Shown: positions 31,621-44,437 of the stretch, one piece after another
Layout: every line of letters starts with the position of its first letter
How positions within the stretch are numbered: the first letter of the stretch is position 1
Origin: Isoetes taiwanensis
Taxonomy: Eukaryota > Streptophyta > Lycopodiopsida > Isoetales > Isoetaceae
Direction: 5' to 3'
Assembly: GCA_021234155.1 (NCBI GenBank)
Contig: JAJEKV010000474.1
Location: 64,001-128,000 of the forward strand
DNA length: 64,000 nucleotides
Made by a program: the position numbers and the translations under genes
Notes under the pieces: generated by a model
What the model was told of the DNA's origin: nothing
The model's database searches: none
The model's input: the letters and a program-made list of their open reading frames with translations, nothing else

Positions 31621-32024
31621 ACATGTGGTTGAGTACATAATCCTCGGTAGGCTCATTACTATTAAGCTTTCTCCTTCAAAAAACATTCTGGACAAAAGTT
31701 CTTTAATCCTCTGTAAGTAGCAAATGCCTCAACAATAGATACATTATAGCCAAGCTTTGGTCATTTACGCAGATGTAGTTTATACTTGAAGAAAAGAGGA
31801 CCACTTCTAACCATCATCGCCTGACTTGAACTGGATTGATTTTGATTTTTATCATCTACGGAATTGAAAAATGTCTACGGAACCAATACATGACCCATTA
31901 ACAATAGCAATTATAAAATCAATATTCGAGTGAAAAATCCTCCAACGCAGACCAACAAGGCATGGACAGTACACGAGGCCTACTTGCTAAAGATCTAGTG
32001 GAATAAACTTGGTATAAAGCAAAG
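31621..32024. other. No recognisable gene
   Basis: Spacer between the LINE tail and the second DUF674 block; no motif seen. Confidence 0.4.
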
Positions 32025-33465
32025 TGTTCATTGAAACAAGACTGCAAATTTCTATGAAGCAAATGAATGATACTTTATCCTGACTTCTAGCTTTATCTCG
32101 ACTTCTAGCTGAGAATCTAAGATGAAGAGAGGAGCATGTGACCTTATGACAGTTCAATGGAGTTTGGTCTTGAAAACATCATTCAAAGCAGTCCTTGAGA
32201 AGAGACAGGCTTTCACAAGTTCCACAACCTAGCACATCAAAATGTAGCATCAAAATCCAGTTAACATAGCAAGGAAAGTAACTAAAGGAATCCTAGGCAT
32301 GTACCTCATGCTCTTCAACATCAAACTCCATGCTGCTGAGGTCCGACATGTCATGAACCTTAAGAGAACTCAGCAGATCTATGCATTTGATGGTAGAAAT
32401 AGGAGTAATAGACAGATTATCAGAAACAATAAACCTGACATTTTTTTTGACATAGCCTGGCGTTTGGATAGGAGCAGGCGTATCCGGAATTCGTTCAACA
32501 AGCTGAAGCTCAGTACTAAACTGACCTCCGCAGATACAACGCCTACTATGCTGAGATTCTGAGGCAGAAAATTTGCCGAACCGATGCCCACAGCTTCGGC
32601 AAAAGTAATATTTATGCTGGATTGCAAGCGCAAGATTAGGCTTCTGATTGAGCAAATCTTCTCTTTTTACATATAACATAGATGCTTGCAAATTTTCCGC
32701 ACTCTGATAGATCTTGGCTATGCTTCCAATTCCCTCTGTGCTGGTGGAATAATCCTTCATTAGATTCATCACGTAGCCCAGTGGCAGAGAGAGTAGGCTT
32801 AAAAGGAGATCGGCAAATTCTTTGCCTGATTCAGCATACAAAATCCGCTTGTCGGACTTGGTGTAGAGGACAGAGATTGGGATCGCAATGATCGATAAGG
32901 AAAATTCGCAGAGCGCAAACCCTAAAATATCAAATTCAAAGCCCAAACGTGAAAGTTAAACATGGGATTCGAGAGCCTAAGTATATAAGACCACCTCAAA
33001 GTTAAACATGGCATACAATAGCACAAAGAAAAACATTGTACCATTCGAGTCCATGGCATATCATCCATGGGTTGATGGTTGCATTAAGATATCACTCACT
33101 TGCCTACTGGAAGAGATGCTTGTATGGCACTACAACTCATCTCAGCATACACTTGCTCATAGACAAGGTTTCACAACATGACTCAAAGATTGTCTATACT
33201 GCAACAACTATGGACCATTGAGAACATGCTACATTGTGAAGCTTTTGCATCCGTTCAAAATGGTAATGAAGAGCATACATTCTTTTGTTGCTCAAATAAC
33301 ATAGCCTTAACTTTAAGTCATTTTTAAATAATAATAAGAAATTGGTGCGAACACGTCGGTCATCTATCATGGTTATCCTGTATACTTCCAAGTTTCTTCT
33401 AACATATGCATTAACTCATAGTCTCTGTTCACTGTTGTTTCTCAAAATTATTTTAAATAACATGC
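32025..33465. repeat. Segmental duplication, copy 2
   Basis: Collinear with 2085-3665, then interrupted at ATAACATGC by the 6.1-kb insertion and continued at 39,612-39,770. Confidence 0.85.
32154..32889 (-). CDS. DUF674 family protein, copy 2 (two exons)
   Basis: Exon 1 32,889-32,305 (ATG, MAIPISVLYTKSDKR), intron 32,304-32,229 (76 bp, GT-AG, phase 0), exon 2 32,228-32,154 with the same TGA stop. About 219 residues with all DUF674 hallmarks of copy 1: AESGKEFADLLLSLL, the YYFCRSCGHRFG / RRCICGG Cys cluster, VKKNVRFIVSDNLSITP and LVKACLFSRTALNDVF. It has a single 20-residue unit near the N terminus and lacks the 13 residues after LNQKP. Intact, so both paralogs could be expressed. The role of the family is unknown. 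Confidence 0.85.
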
Positions 33466-34314
33466 CTAGTTGAACTCCAACACAACCAACAACCATTTTT
33501 GAATGAATGAGCCATAGGAGCCCTCCTCTTTACTTCAAGATGAAAAAAAAAGTACATCATATTCTTAGAACACTTCCAAAAAAAAAACAATCCCTCATGC
33601 CCACTGGCCTTTTTGGGTGTACAAGTATGATCAAGTACCATGACAAACTTGTATAGTGGACTACAAGGTGATAATGGAATAAGCTTGAAGCCTGCAACTC
33701 TGTTCTTCGCAAAACAATGACCCCAACATCATAAGAGTTATAAAACTCGAGAGGAACCTCGACTAGTCCTAACAACCACCCAACTATGCAAGGTGCCTCA
33801 TGCCCACAAGGCCATCCATCTGCAAGTCAACCAATCACGGGGATAAATGCAACCATACCAATTGACCTCGACCTGTAACCTGCAAAACCACCAAATGCAA
33901 CATCCACCGGGCATGAGGGCCCTACCCAAGCACGAGGGCCACCAAATCTCGGGCACAAGGGCGAACACTCACGGCACGAGGTCCACCACAACATCTACAA
34001 CTTGTCTTGCTACCAATATCGATACTTGGCACGACGACCATCGGTCATTGCACGAGGACCCAAGATCAGCGATCATAAAAGCGTGAGACTATTGACCAAA
34101 CAAGGAAACACTCAAGAACTAAAAAAGGCCCAAACAAGCGAGGGTGGGAGGGTGGGATAAGCGACCTAAGAAGGAGAGGCTCAAGAATGGCTGATAGAGA
34201 CGGAAGGGAAAAAACACACTTAAATACTCTAGAGGGGACACTCTAGAGGGGACATGTCAACTAGCCTCAAGAAGCGGATTTATCTGCTTATCTCGAAACG
34301 CAGATAAATCATAC
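33466..34314. mobile_element. Element A, short non-autonomous unit (849 bp)
   Basis: Shares its first about 31 bp (CTAGTTGAACTCCAACACAA...) and last about 160 bp with element B; the interior differs. The shared right end contains TCAACTAG (inverse of the left CTAGTTGA) and a perfect hairpin, GATTTATCTGC (34,277-34,287) with GCAGATAAATC (34,300-34,310), four bases from the terminus. No coding frame. Confidence 0.7.
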
Positions 34315-36469
34315 TTCTAGAGCCTAGTTGAACTCCAACACAACCAACAACCATGCTGAAAAAAGAGGCAGTAAAAAGGCAAAAGGGAACTACCAGACAA
34401 TGACCACATCCTTGCATCTATAGAGCTAGGTAGCAACCAACATGCCCTGTGCAACCCTGGCAACGTAGATAACAGAAGAAAAATGAGCACTGATCTCATC
34501 TCTAAACTCTAAAGGCGAACGAAGTCAAAGGACCAGAACCAAACAAGAGGGATGAACCAAAACGAATCAATAAGCACTCAAGATGAAATAAAGACAAAAA
34601 TAACTAAAGAGTGTATGCAAGATAAGGGTTCGATGCCACCCTTAAACGCAAGAGGAGCAGGAAAAAACAGCAAGACATTGAGAGGAATACACAAAGCAGG
34701 TCCAAACAACTAATAGCACTAATGGAACACTAAAAGAGAGATGAAACAAGTGCCAAAACCTGCAAATGAAATGCACGTACAACCTCCGACTGTAAGAAAG
34801 CAAGAATAAAAGAAGACATGTACGCCACGTCAAGAGCACAAGACTACAAGTAAAATACCACTTGAATAAGAGCAACAAAGCTCTGAGCTTCATACGGCCT
34901 AAGACTACAAAGATTTAGACTAACGAACACCAGAATAGAAACTAGATCAGTGCAACTCAAAGCATACTCAAAACACCATGCAGATCAAAATCTACAAAAC
35001 CAAGCTATGCATCTACAAGGAATTAGTTCGAGAGGGCAAACCAAAACAAAATGCTGAAGTCAAAAGCTTAAACAAGCACACATCCTAAAACCCCCCAACA
35101 ATTTATGCAAAGGCTAGTAAAAAAAAATGAGGGGAAGAAGAGGACAAGGAATGAGAGAATCAAGCTATAAACCCCCTACTCAATCCAAAGAAAGGACAAG
35201 GCTAGTATGCACTATAAAATGGAACGATGTGTACCCAACACTTCAAAAAGGATGAATGCATGTGATTAAAAGCAGAAGCAAGGCTTGAGACCGCACAAGG
35301 GTCAACCAAGGTCAATTGGCCTACAAAGCCTCCATGAGAGTACGTGGGCACAACTCAGAATTAACAAGTACAAACTTGCAAGACCTAAACATGCTAAATG
35401 ACCTAGACCATAGAAATCATCAGTAAACTTGGAAAACTACCAACTACAGTGACAAAGCTCCAACTCACGTAAGAGACCCCCCAACGGGGCACTCTAAAAT
35501 GCAATCTCGCCCCAATGGTCGACAGTCTAAAACCAATTGAAGGTGCCTCATACTTAAACCAAGCATGTACGATCGACTACAAAACAAATAGGGAGAGTCA
35601 ATTGAAAAGACTAAAAAGAAGTGCACCAACAAATTCAAAAACTCAACAATACTATGAGGATACGAGAAAGAAGCAAATTGCTCAACTTCTAAGAGGGCAA
35701 GTTATAGGTAGCCACAACGGGCTTCAAAAGCGGGTATCATTGCAAAATTTGAAGCCCATTATACTCCGAGAGCCCATCATACTCTGAGCAACGAAAGGGC
35801 TACGAGGTCAACGTGAATGAAATACGGCAAAGGCCAATCTCCACTAGACAAGCGACATCTCCACATCTTGACAAATTAAAATCGCTAAGTCATAACTGAA
35901 CATCCATACCACTAACCAAACAACCCATGTCCATAATTATAATGCCTAAAAATGAGCTCGAAAGACCATATCGAGCATGTCGAAACTCAAAATTAAATGA
36001 GCATGCAAACACAAAGCAAGACTGATAGAAGCGCTAATAGAACAATAACACAAACTTACCAAACCCCAAACCAATTAAAATATGAAGACGAGTGATAGAT
36101 TTACTATGAAAGATAAGAGTTACTAACAAAAAAGAACAAGGGCAAATATTATGAGTGCATTCTAGCAAATATGATGAGACACTCGTGATAATTAAACTAA
36201 GACAAGAAAACATACCTACTTACCAATTTGGCTAGAACCAATCCCTCGTATTACAAGTACCTAACTGGACAAGGACTGCAGGCCCACTAATCAACAACAA
36301 AATAAAAAAAGACTCTAAAGTCCAACTAGAATATCAAGGCCTTGAAACGCAAGCAATGGCAACTAGGGTTATTGTCCAAGGGAAATGCAAGGTTGTGTAA
36401 GGATCTACTATCAGTCAATGCAATGGTATGAGGACAGTGATGTGTGTTGATTCTGGCGTTAGACACCTA

Positions 36470-36675
36470 GTAGTAAATGGGAGTATACACGAAATGTTAA
36501 ATGGGTGGGAGTATACACAAAACGTTGACTAGAAAAACATAGCACTACTGATTCAGAGGTCAAGAGGATTTATTTGGAACGAAATGCTAAATTGGTGGGA
36601 GTATACACAAAACGTTGACTAGAAATAAATAGCACTATTGATTCAAAGATCAAGAGGATTTATTTGGAACAACGT
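36470..36675. repeat. Two tandem units inside element B
   Basis: GGGAGTATACACAAAACGTT...GTCAAGAGGATTTATTTGG occurs twice, near 36,506 and 36,597, with partial copies of the head at 36,480. Confidence 0.8.
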
Positions 36676-37070
36676 GACAAGCTTGCACACCCGAAATCCT
36701 TAAAATGCACTGAGTAAAAAAGCATACGCAGTTCCACAAACTATAAACATTACGTACAGCCTAGATGGACAGCTTAAACCTTGTCAAAGCGAATATGGGC
36801 TGTCCTCGCAAAGTAAATTTATGCAACGTGGGGCCATTGCGGTTTCAGTAAAATGCATTGGGAAAATGCTTAAACCTGCTTCCATACAATTGAATGCTGC
36901 CATTTCAGAACCATTTGACACGTTTGCACACCCGAAAATCCTTAAAAGGTGCTGATAAAAGGCGTATGCAGCTCCACAAACTACAAACATTACTTACAGC
37001 CTAGATGGACAGCTTGAATATTGTCACAGTGAAAAGGGTTGTCCTCGCAAAGTAGATTTCCCTGTAATCT
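36676..37070. repeat. Duplicated about 250-bp segment inside element B
   Basis: GCACACCCGAAATCCTTAAAA...TACAGCCTAGATGGACAGCTT...TCCTCGCAAAGTA occurs at about 36,686-36,816 and 36,924-37,057. Confidence 0.8.
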
Positions 37071-37764
37071 AACTAAAAGTCTCAACACAAGAGTCATACT
37101 GCAAAACACCTCTTAAATGAGCCCACAAGAGTCACACTGTGAAAACACCTCTTAAATGAGCCCGCATATAGTCTAAGGTGAAAACCATCTTCTGAAAATT
37201 TCCAGAGAGAGATCTAAAAGCTCTTGGATCTGCAAACTGCAACACCAAAATACTGCAAAGCCGTGCAACACCAAAAACTGCAAATCCAAATGCTTAAAAT
37301 CTCAAGAAGCTTAAAAATGACAGCTAAGACACTGAAAATATAATTGATTATAATCTCATGAAAGCTTAAAAATGACCAATACACTGCAAATACAATTAAC
37401 AGAAGCCCAAAGGAAGCTTAAAATGATAGCTCAGACACTGCAAATACAATAGATTATAAACCCCAGAAAGCTTAAAATGACAACTAAAAAGCTTCTGCAA
37501 AGACAAGGATGCCAACGACCAAAGAAAACATGTAAGAAAACTTATACACTTCAAGAAAACTGAAAACCGTTCACCGAGCTCTTGGGGTTTAGATCATAGA
37601 ACACATGAGAAAACTAAGCCCACAACAAGTTAGAAGCTAAAGCTAAAATATATGCAACAATAGAAACTAGAAAAGTTCTATGGGAAGGTCAAAGAGCTCA
37701 TGTATTTGCAAGCATGTGCAGCACCAAAATGAGTCAGAAGCTTTGATATACTACCACAAAAGTT

Positions 37765-38000
37765 CATACTTCCTTAGAAATGCCTAAGAGCTCCCACATT
37801 TGCAAACATATGCACCACTAAAATGAGCCAGAAGCTTTGATATGCTTCAACATGCCAGACTTCCAAAGCTCCTAAAGGAAGATCTAAAAGCTCCCACATT
37901 TGCAAACATATGCAGCACTAAAACGAGCCAGAAGCTTTGATATGCTTCAACATGCCAGACTTCCAAAGCTCCTAACGGAAGATCTAAAAGCTCCCAAATT
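37765..38000. repeat. About 100-bp tandem repeat, two to three units, inside element B
   Basis: GATCTAAAAGCTCCCACATTT...TATGCTTCAACATGCCAGAC...CCTAAAGG occurs near 37,880 and, less complete, 37,790 and 37,981. Confidence 0.8.
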
Positions 38001-39611
38001 TGCAAATATGAGCAGCAGCAAAATACTTCAAATCACAACTCATGCGAATAACGGAATAAGCTACAACAAATTTATAGAACAAGAAACAGAGACGTAGAAG
38101 AAATCATGCAAGGAAAAATGAGAGACTGGACAAGCTACCACCTCAAGGCGAAAACAATTTAAAGAACCTCAAACAGCAAGCGCACATCTTACCAAGGATA
38201 TACTAGCATCTGATCTGCTGATCCAAATCAGGAACTGCATAACTCATCTCAAATTATACAACTTCTATTCTTTTTTCTACTAATAACCCATACAAACTTG
38301 TGCATGACAAGCCAGCTTCTATACTCTTTACTACTAATAACCCATTACAAACTCGTGCATGACAAGGGCAGTTGGGTAGTACCTTTCTGAAGCGCACAAT
38401 ATAGCTGCAAACATGCAAGGTTGCTAAAGAAAAGATGAGCTGAGTAGGCAAACTTAGGATAAGCATCAAAGTTTAAAATTTCCCACTGGCTGATGGCAGG
38501 TTCTAGGTTCTGCTAACTTATCGCCACCTGAAGACCTGAAGGCCTTCACTTGTCAAAAATTTACGATGCACAACATAGGAACAACAGATTATGATCTTCC
38601 TGATATTGGGATTGTTACCTCCAAAGAAACAAATAGAGACTCATAGATAATGCAACAAGTGAGAAAGAAATGTACTTACCCATCAACATAAGGAATGAAG
38701 CAAGCGATAGAGAGAGTGGCACATACTCTGCAAAGGATAAAGGATCTAATTGTTGCTGAGGGTGTTTGTTACCCCATCTACTACCTTGGCAAGACAGCCA
38801 CAGGAAATTATGATGATCCCGAATCAACTAGCGGCAAGCTGCAATCACAACTAAAGCACGATTTTGGTCCTCCCCTGTTTCTGAAAAATAAAACTACGCC
38901 AGCCTCTGGAGAGAAAAAACACAAACTCTGTGCATGCAAGCGGTCAAAGAATGCAAGATGAAACCGTCAGCAAGTGATGGACATGGAAGAAGAAAAACTA
39001 ACCTAAGCACTTACAGTAAATGGATGTCAGGTCTGATTACAAACAATAAAGTAGAGCTCCTGGGTCAAAACGAATCCTCCACGAACGCACGAATCCTACC
39101 CAAAAATTCCTATTCGAGGTGAATCTGTATATTCCGGCACAGATAAGGGATCAAGGTGCAAAGGCGGCTAGGTTTTGCCCCCGATCAAGGCAATGAATGG
39201 CAAGAGCCTACTGCTTAGTCATCCACGAACTCCTGAATCCAAATAATATAGGAAACCTAGATCATCACAACTCGGAGATAGTCCATGCAGGCTCAACAGT
39301 GTGTTCGGGCAATTAACAAAGGCCTCCCGCACACGACCAGCAAAGCAACTCAAGCCAAGGGCTAGACGTAACCCAACTTCGAAAGTAAAAATTTGAAGCC
39401 ATAATCGAGTCAAAGATAATCGGTGGAGTGATGAGCGCAATCAAAGAGAGAACATAAGCGACCTAAGAAGGAGAGGCTCAAGAATGGCTGATAGAGACGG
39501 AAGGGAAAAAACACACTTAAATACTCTAGAGGGGACACTCTAGAGGGGACATGTCAACTAGCCTCAAGAAGCGGATTTATCTGCTTATCTCGAAACGCAG
39601 ATAAATCATAC

Positions 39612-40110
39612 ATAACATGCTTCATGAAGATCCTTTAGCTAGAAATTGACATCTATCCATGTACCAATGGATTCCATGTACCAAGGTGTAATTAGCAATC
39701 CATGGTTGACCGCAATTGTGGATTATTGTGATTTATAGCTCTAGTAGAAGTTTGCCGAAATTAATAACATCAATTGTGAGGAAAGAAGAAGATTGTAGAG
39801 AGAAGCTGCATACTTCCTTTGAATGTTAAGAAATGCTTCCTAGAGTTAGTCACTTTGTCCCAAGCATCGATTCGCATTCAGGATTAAGCTATGGAAATAA
39901 ATGACAGGGTAATTAGCATGGGTATGGCTAGCAACTCAGGATACAGGAAAGAACAAAAAATGCTAGAACTTTGCTAAATGCCAAACTGCATTCTAATGTT
40001 GAATTATTTGAGTTTTGTGTCATGCCATATTATTGGGTTGCCCAAAGGGGAAACCCTTGGGAGGCGGGCTGATATAATATCTTGTTTTCTGCCATTGGAT
40101 GTGGTGCAGA
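39612..40110. repeat. End of segmental duplication, then module M copy 3
   Basis: 39,612-39,770 continues the block broken at 33,465 (GAAGATCCTTTAGCTAGAAA). 39,780-40,110 is module M, aligning with 1215-1555. Confidence 0.8.
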
Positions 40111-40259
40111 TGGGAAACCCCTCAGTGTTATATGACATTTGGCTTGTCGTTCATCGTCCTGCCAGTCGAAGAATGCCCTTATCGATATAGCAGTGGAGGA
40201 TGACAGTCTTCTGCCGGTAGGCTCTGGCCTAGGGTACATTCCCATGCTGTCGCCAGACT

Positions 40260-40797
40260 TCAAATTATTGCCAAAGTTAGTGCTAAAGTGGACTTTGAGT
40301 TTTCAAAAATGGCAGAGGAATTCTGAAAGCTACGGTTGACACCTTTCAATTTCAAAATCCGGTTCGAGTCATGAGAATGTAGCCTTAGCTCCAAGATTGG
40401 GAAAAGTCCTATGGATATCAGTAGCTCTTTCAATGGGCAACTAGCCAGGATCAATTCTTTTAAAACAGATAAGCATTCTCCAATTCCAAGGGATGCAGGC
40501 AACCTTTCAATTTGGAAGTGTCCTAAATTGAGCTCCTGAAGTTTCACCAAATCCCCTTTGCTTCTTCAATAAGATCTCAAAACATGCGACATTATGACAG
40601 GTCTAATCTCTCCATTCTAGACAAAGATCCTGTCCTTACAAAGGATGATTTAAACTTTTTGATCTTGCAAGAATCCATGCTCAACACTTGCAAAGAAAGG
40701 CAATGCTTCTTTTTCTATCTCTAGGAATTGTGCAAAGGGGCACCCTGTCAAATACAAGGTCTCTGATCTGATTATCTGATAATGCATTCGTACTTTT
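40260..40797 (-). pseudogene. Leucine-rich-repeat relic
   Basis: Minus-strand pieces with LRR spacing: SETLYLTGCPFAQF, RMERLDLS, then LVKLQELNLGHFQIERLPAS and LSVLKELILASCPLKELL. Stops interrupt it. Resembles the LRR part of plant NLR or receptor proteins. The GC-rich start of the plus-strand LINE adjoins its upstream end, so the LINE probably inserted into it. A second LRR piece lies at 47.9-48.2 kb. Confidence 0.6.
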
Positions 40798-43700
40798 ATG
40801 CTAATGCCACCCCTCTGCCGCCCCGCCACGCCACTCCCGCTCCCTCCCCGCCGCCGGTACCCCCCATCGCACCTCCGCTCCCGCCGCTCATTTGGCTGCC
40901 AGCGCCGAACACCGCCCGCACCCGGATGACGGATCATCGAGCGTCCACATCGAATGCCAACAAATAAGAACTGTGCCTCCGGATGGTGTCTTGGAACTGT
41001 CGGGGCTTCTCCTGGCAGAAAGGCGAGAGTCTCAACTCTATTGCACCAGATATGGATCTCATTTTCCTCATGGAGACATGGGAGCAGCATGCGCGGATGA
41101 CACCGGACATCGAGGGCTATATGCATTTCGGTGTTCAATGAGTGCAATGTGCAAGCGAGGGCATGGCGGCGTTGTTCTGCTACACGGGCAACCTTGAGGC
41201 ACTTTCGGCCTCGTTGCACAAAAAAGCATGTGCACAATCGCTACTTGTGGGTGCTGGCAAAAGATGACAAATGGCGACACTCTCCTCATAGCAAAGATGC
41301 GACTTTTCACATGCCGAGCAACTTCTATAACACTCATTTGGATGTGGATCGATTGGAGCCCTATGTCGATCTATATGATGACATGGCCAAAGCACAAACA
41401 ATTGGGGTGGTTATGTTACTTGGCGACTTTAATGCACGACGGGAGCCGAAAGCGGGTTCCAAACTTTGACCTCTGGCAGAGGACGTCTTGCGCTTGAACC
41501 CCCGCAGAGGTGGCTTGGTCAAGGATATCGGATGACAGCCATATTTCGCGCTATGGCGGCGTTTGTTGTTGCCGGGTAGTATCTTTGACACGGTTATTTG
41601 TAATGGGGGCGGGCACAATGGGCCGTCTTCCGGTTGTTACACTTGTAGACGTGGAGAACCAAGGGGCGGCTCAAAGGTGGTGGATTATCTGGCCGGTTGA
41701 GGAACGGATCTACACCGGGTTACTCATTTTTCCATCGGGACGGAACACTCGGGACGAGGAAGTAGATTCGACCACCGCCCCCTGCTCATGCATCTCCATT
41801 GGGAGGCTTCCCATGCACCTCGCCGCTTCAACACCGGGTGCCCCAAATGCCTGGACTACAACCGCGGTGGACCTATGCCGAATTTGCTTGAGCATGAGTC
41901 GGCGGGATCGGGGCCGCAACTCCCCACACTCCAAGAGCAATGGCTGAGCCGACTCGCCGCTTCCTCGACGGCTGCTTGAAAGATGCTTTGGGAGAGGCCG
42001 CCATGGCGAACCACATGCACTACCACCTTTCCCCAACAACAAATGGTTTGATGATGAGTGTCGGGAGCTCAAACGCACACTCCCAAGCAAGTCATCGATC
42101 CCATCTCCCTACCAAGCAGCCATCGGTCAATACCGCTCCTTTCTCAAGAACAAGAAGGCCGATACCTCGCGAGAACATCGCCAGAATGATGTTTGGTCTC
42201 TCGACCGCACCCCGTGACGATCGAGAAGGGTCTTGAGCAAGCCCGCACGCGACCCACGAGGGAACATCACCCGGAGCAATGGGTGCGTAAAGATTTGCAA
42301 TAGCTTGTAATGACCCGCTTCCGGTAGGGGGCACCGATCCCTCCAGAGATAGGCATGGCTCACGGTTATCACGAAGGGGATGTTATCATGGGCCTACATC
42401 GTCTAGCTAATGGGAAGGCGCAGATTTAGATGGCATGCGTGCGAACTTCTAAAATGGGCCGGGCCTCCACCGGGTGCCTGCCCTCACGGCATTGTTCAAT
42501 AAAGCATTGCGAGAAGGCTTCCCATAATGGACCACTAGAGTAGTGCCCATATTCAAAGCAAGGGACCCTCAATGCCCGCCAACTACCGCGTACTATTATA
42601 GTAAGCTCTCTCTTTGCAAAAACTGTTGGTCGGGCATCCTTGAGCAAATGGGCCGACAATATGGGCAGAGAGCAAACAGAGGTGCGAGCTCTTACACAGG
42701 CAGGTTTCCGGCCCAGACATTCCACCATTGATCATATCTGCGCACATTGATTGAGGATAGCAGGAATCGCCGGCAGAACTGCATGTTGTTGTTTCGTTGA
42801 TTTTGCAAAAGCGTTCGACACGATTACCCAAAACAAGCTCGGGACGATTGCGGCAGCTAGGGGACCCCCGGACTTGCGTGAATCGCAAGATATAGGCTGT
42901 GACGAGGCATGCTCGGGCCGTATCACATCAGCAGCAAGACAACCGTAATCGGTAGCATTGGAGTGCGTCGGGGTTGCCCCTCTCCCCACACTCTTTGGCC
43001 TATACATTGATCGGTTGGAAGATTGGCTCTCTCGAGCATGGAGGCGCGCACATCTCATGCATCACACAATCCGCAACTCATATATCCGACGATGTCAACC
43101 TCATGGCCTATACTCCGTGAGGACATGTAGCGCCACCGGATGCTCTTGACACTTTTTGCCAATTCACCGGCATGCGAAGTTAACTTGGCCAAAACTAGGG
43201 TGCCGCTAGTTGCATCGTCCCATCGCCCAAGGCTTCCCACCTTCACTTACCGGGGGCAAGAGGTAGAGGTGGCTCCGACCTACAAGTACTTGGGGATTGA
43301 GTTCTCAACTACCACCCATTGGGATGCGGCTATCGTTGTGGGTCACGGCGGGTTGGAAAGCACTATATGCCATGCGAACCATGACCCCACAAGGCGTAGT
43401 TGTACTGGGGCCACCGGCCACATTTGTTTCGGGCCTTGGTTGGGCCGGTCCTTTTGTATGGGGCGAAGTGTGGGGTCCGGGTCATATCCCTCAACACTGG
43501 AATGATCTCGAAAGGTGCGTAAGGCCTTCTTGGCACGGGCCCCGGGGTGAAGTCCACGTTCCATACCAGATCCTACTCGTGAGACGGGCTTTCTCCCCGC
43601 AAACGGGCCGCATTGGAACGCCACATCGTTTACTTCCAAAAGGTGGTCGCTATGGCTGATACACGCTTGCCCCATCTTGCTTTGGCCACAGCGATGGGTC

Positions 43701-44437
43701 CCCAACGCCTGAAATCCTGCTGGAAAGACAAGCAAGCTCAGTGGTTCTCACGCCGGGCGCAGACAAATAGATGCGCCCGTCGGGACAAAGAAAGATCGCG
43801 AGGCACTTAAACCGCGTACCTAGATGCTACTTTCCTTCGCAAGCTCGGGATGCGAGGCTCGACGCGACGTTAAGTCGGGCACACTATCGCCAGCAAGTCA
43901 ATTCTAGGCTCACGAGAGGCCCACACCGCATTTGTACACCCAAATACGCCCATGAAGAAGCTAATGGACTTATAGCTTCCATTCGCACGGGTGCACATCG
44001 CCTCCGCATTGAAACAGGGCGTTGGGCTCGGGAAGCACGAGAGCAAAGGCTTTGCCAGTGTTGCCACCAGGGCGCGATTGAGGATGAATGTCATACCCTC
44101 CAGATTTGCCCAGCATTTGCCCATATCCGAGAGAGGTATGTTCGACTACTAGTGCCTGGCCAGCAGTTGCACCAGTTATTGACTACGACGTCAGTGGGTT
44201 TGTTGGGGTCATACCTCCAGGAGGTTATGGATGCACGGGCTCGTTTGTGTCCTACGGGGCGGTCTTGAACTGTCCTATGCAATTGTACAGTGTGCCAGCA
44301 TGCTTTCCCTCGAAAACCCTTCGGGGCGGGGGTTTTTTAACCCTGTCAGTAATACGCTTGCTGCTCTCTTTTTGTTTGAGTCCCATAGGCCAATTGGTCT
44401 CCGTGGACGCTAAAAACCTATTCTATTCTATTCTATT
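40798..44437 (+). pseudogene. Non-LTR retrotransposon (LINE), decayed, nearly full length
   Basis: GC-rich 5' region, then an APE endonuclease beginning at ATG 40,983 (MVSWNCRGFSWQ; LGDFNARR near 41,420). Reverse transcriptase pieces: CCCFVDFAKAFDTI (about 42,784), GVRRGCPLSP (about 42,965), HISDDVNLMAYT (about 43,077; first two residues of Y-A-D-D changed) and TYKYLGIEFS (about 43,282). C-terminal domain with GAHRLRIETGRW and a zinc knuckle CQCC...DECHTL..CPAF (about 43,991-44,120). The frame changes many times. The 3' end has GGGGCGGGGGTTTTTTAACC and a (TTCTA)n tail at 44,417-44,437 instead of poly(A). Related 3' fragments occur at four other places in the window. Confidence 0.85.

Larger units (their letters stand above)
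34324..39611. mobile_element. Element B, long non-coding unit (5.3 kb)
   Basis: Same ends as element A, including the hairpin at 39,574-39,584 / 39,597-39,607. The A-rich plus strand has no open frame with family motifs. It holds three local tandem repeat blocks. A non-autonomous element; the partner transposase is not in the window. Confidence 0.65.
33457..39620. mobile_element. 6.1-kb composite insertion with 9-bp target duplication
   Basis: ATAACATGC at 33,457-33,465 and 39,612-39,620 flanks 6,146 bp that interrupt the DUF674 duplication; copy 1 (near 3665) shows the uninterrupted arrangement. The insert is two elements with the same ends in tandem, A (33,466-34,314) and B (34,324-39,611), separated by the 9-bp TTCTAGAGC. 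A 9-bp duplication is typical of Mutator-like elements, but the outer ends (CTAGTTGAAC and ...AAATCATAC) are not inverted repeats. Confidence 0.8.

Noticed and set aside
33466-39611. LTR retrotransposon with 155-bp LTRs
   Set aside because: The repeated right end is not matched by a repeated left end in LTR arrangement, there is no TG...CA, no primer-binding site and the target duplication is 9 bp.
33466-39611. Simple Helitron
   Set aside because: A terminal hairpin is present, but ends are not TC...CTRR in a consistent orientation and a 9-bp target duplication is seen; left only as an alternative.
43343-43735. Minus-strand frame of 130 codons
   Set aside because: Antisense shadow of the GC-rich LINE reverse-transcriptase region.
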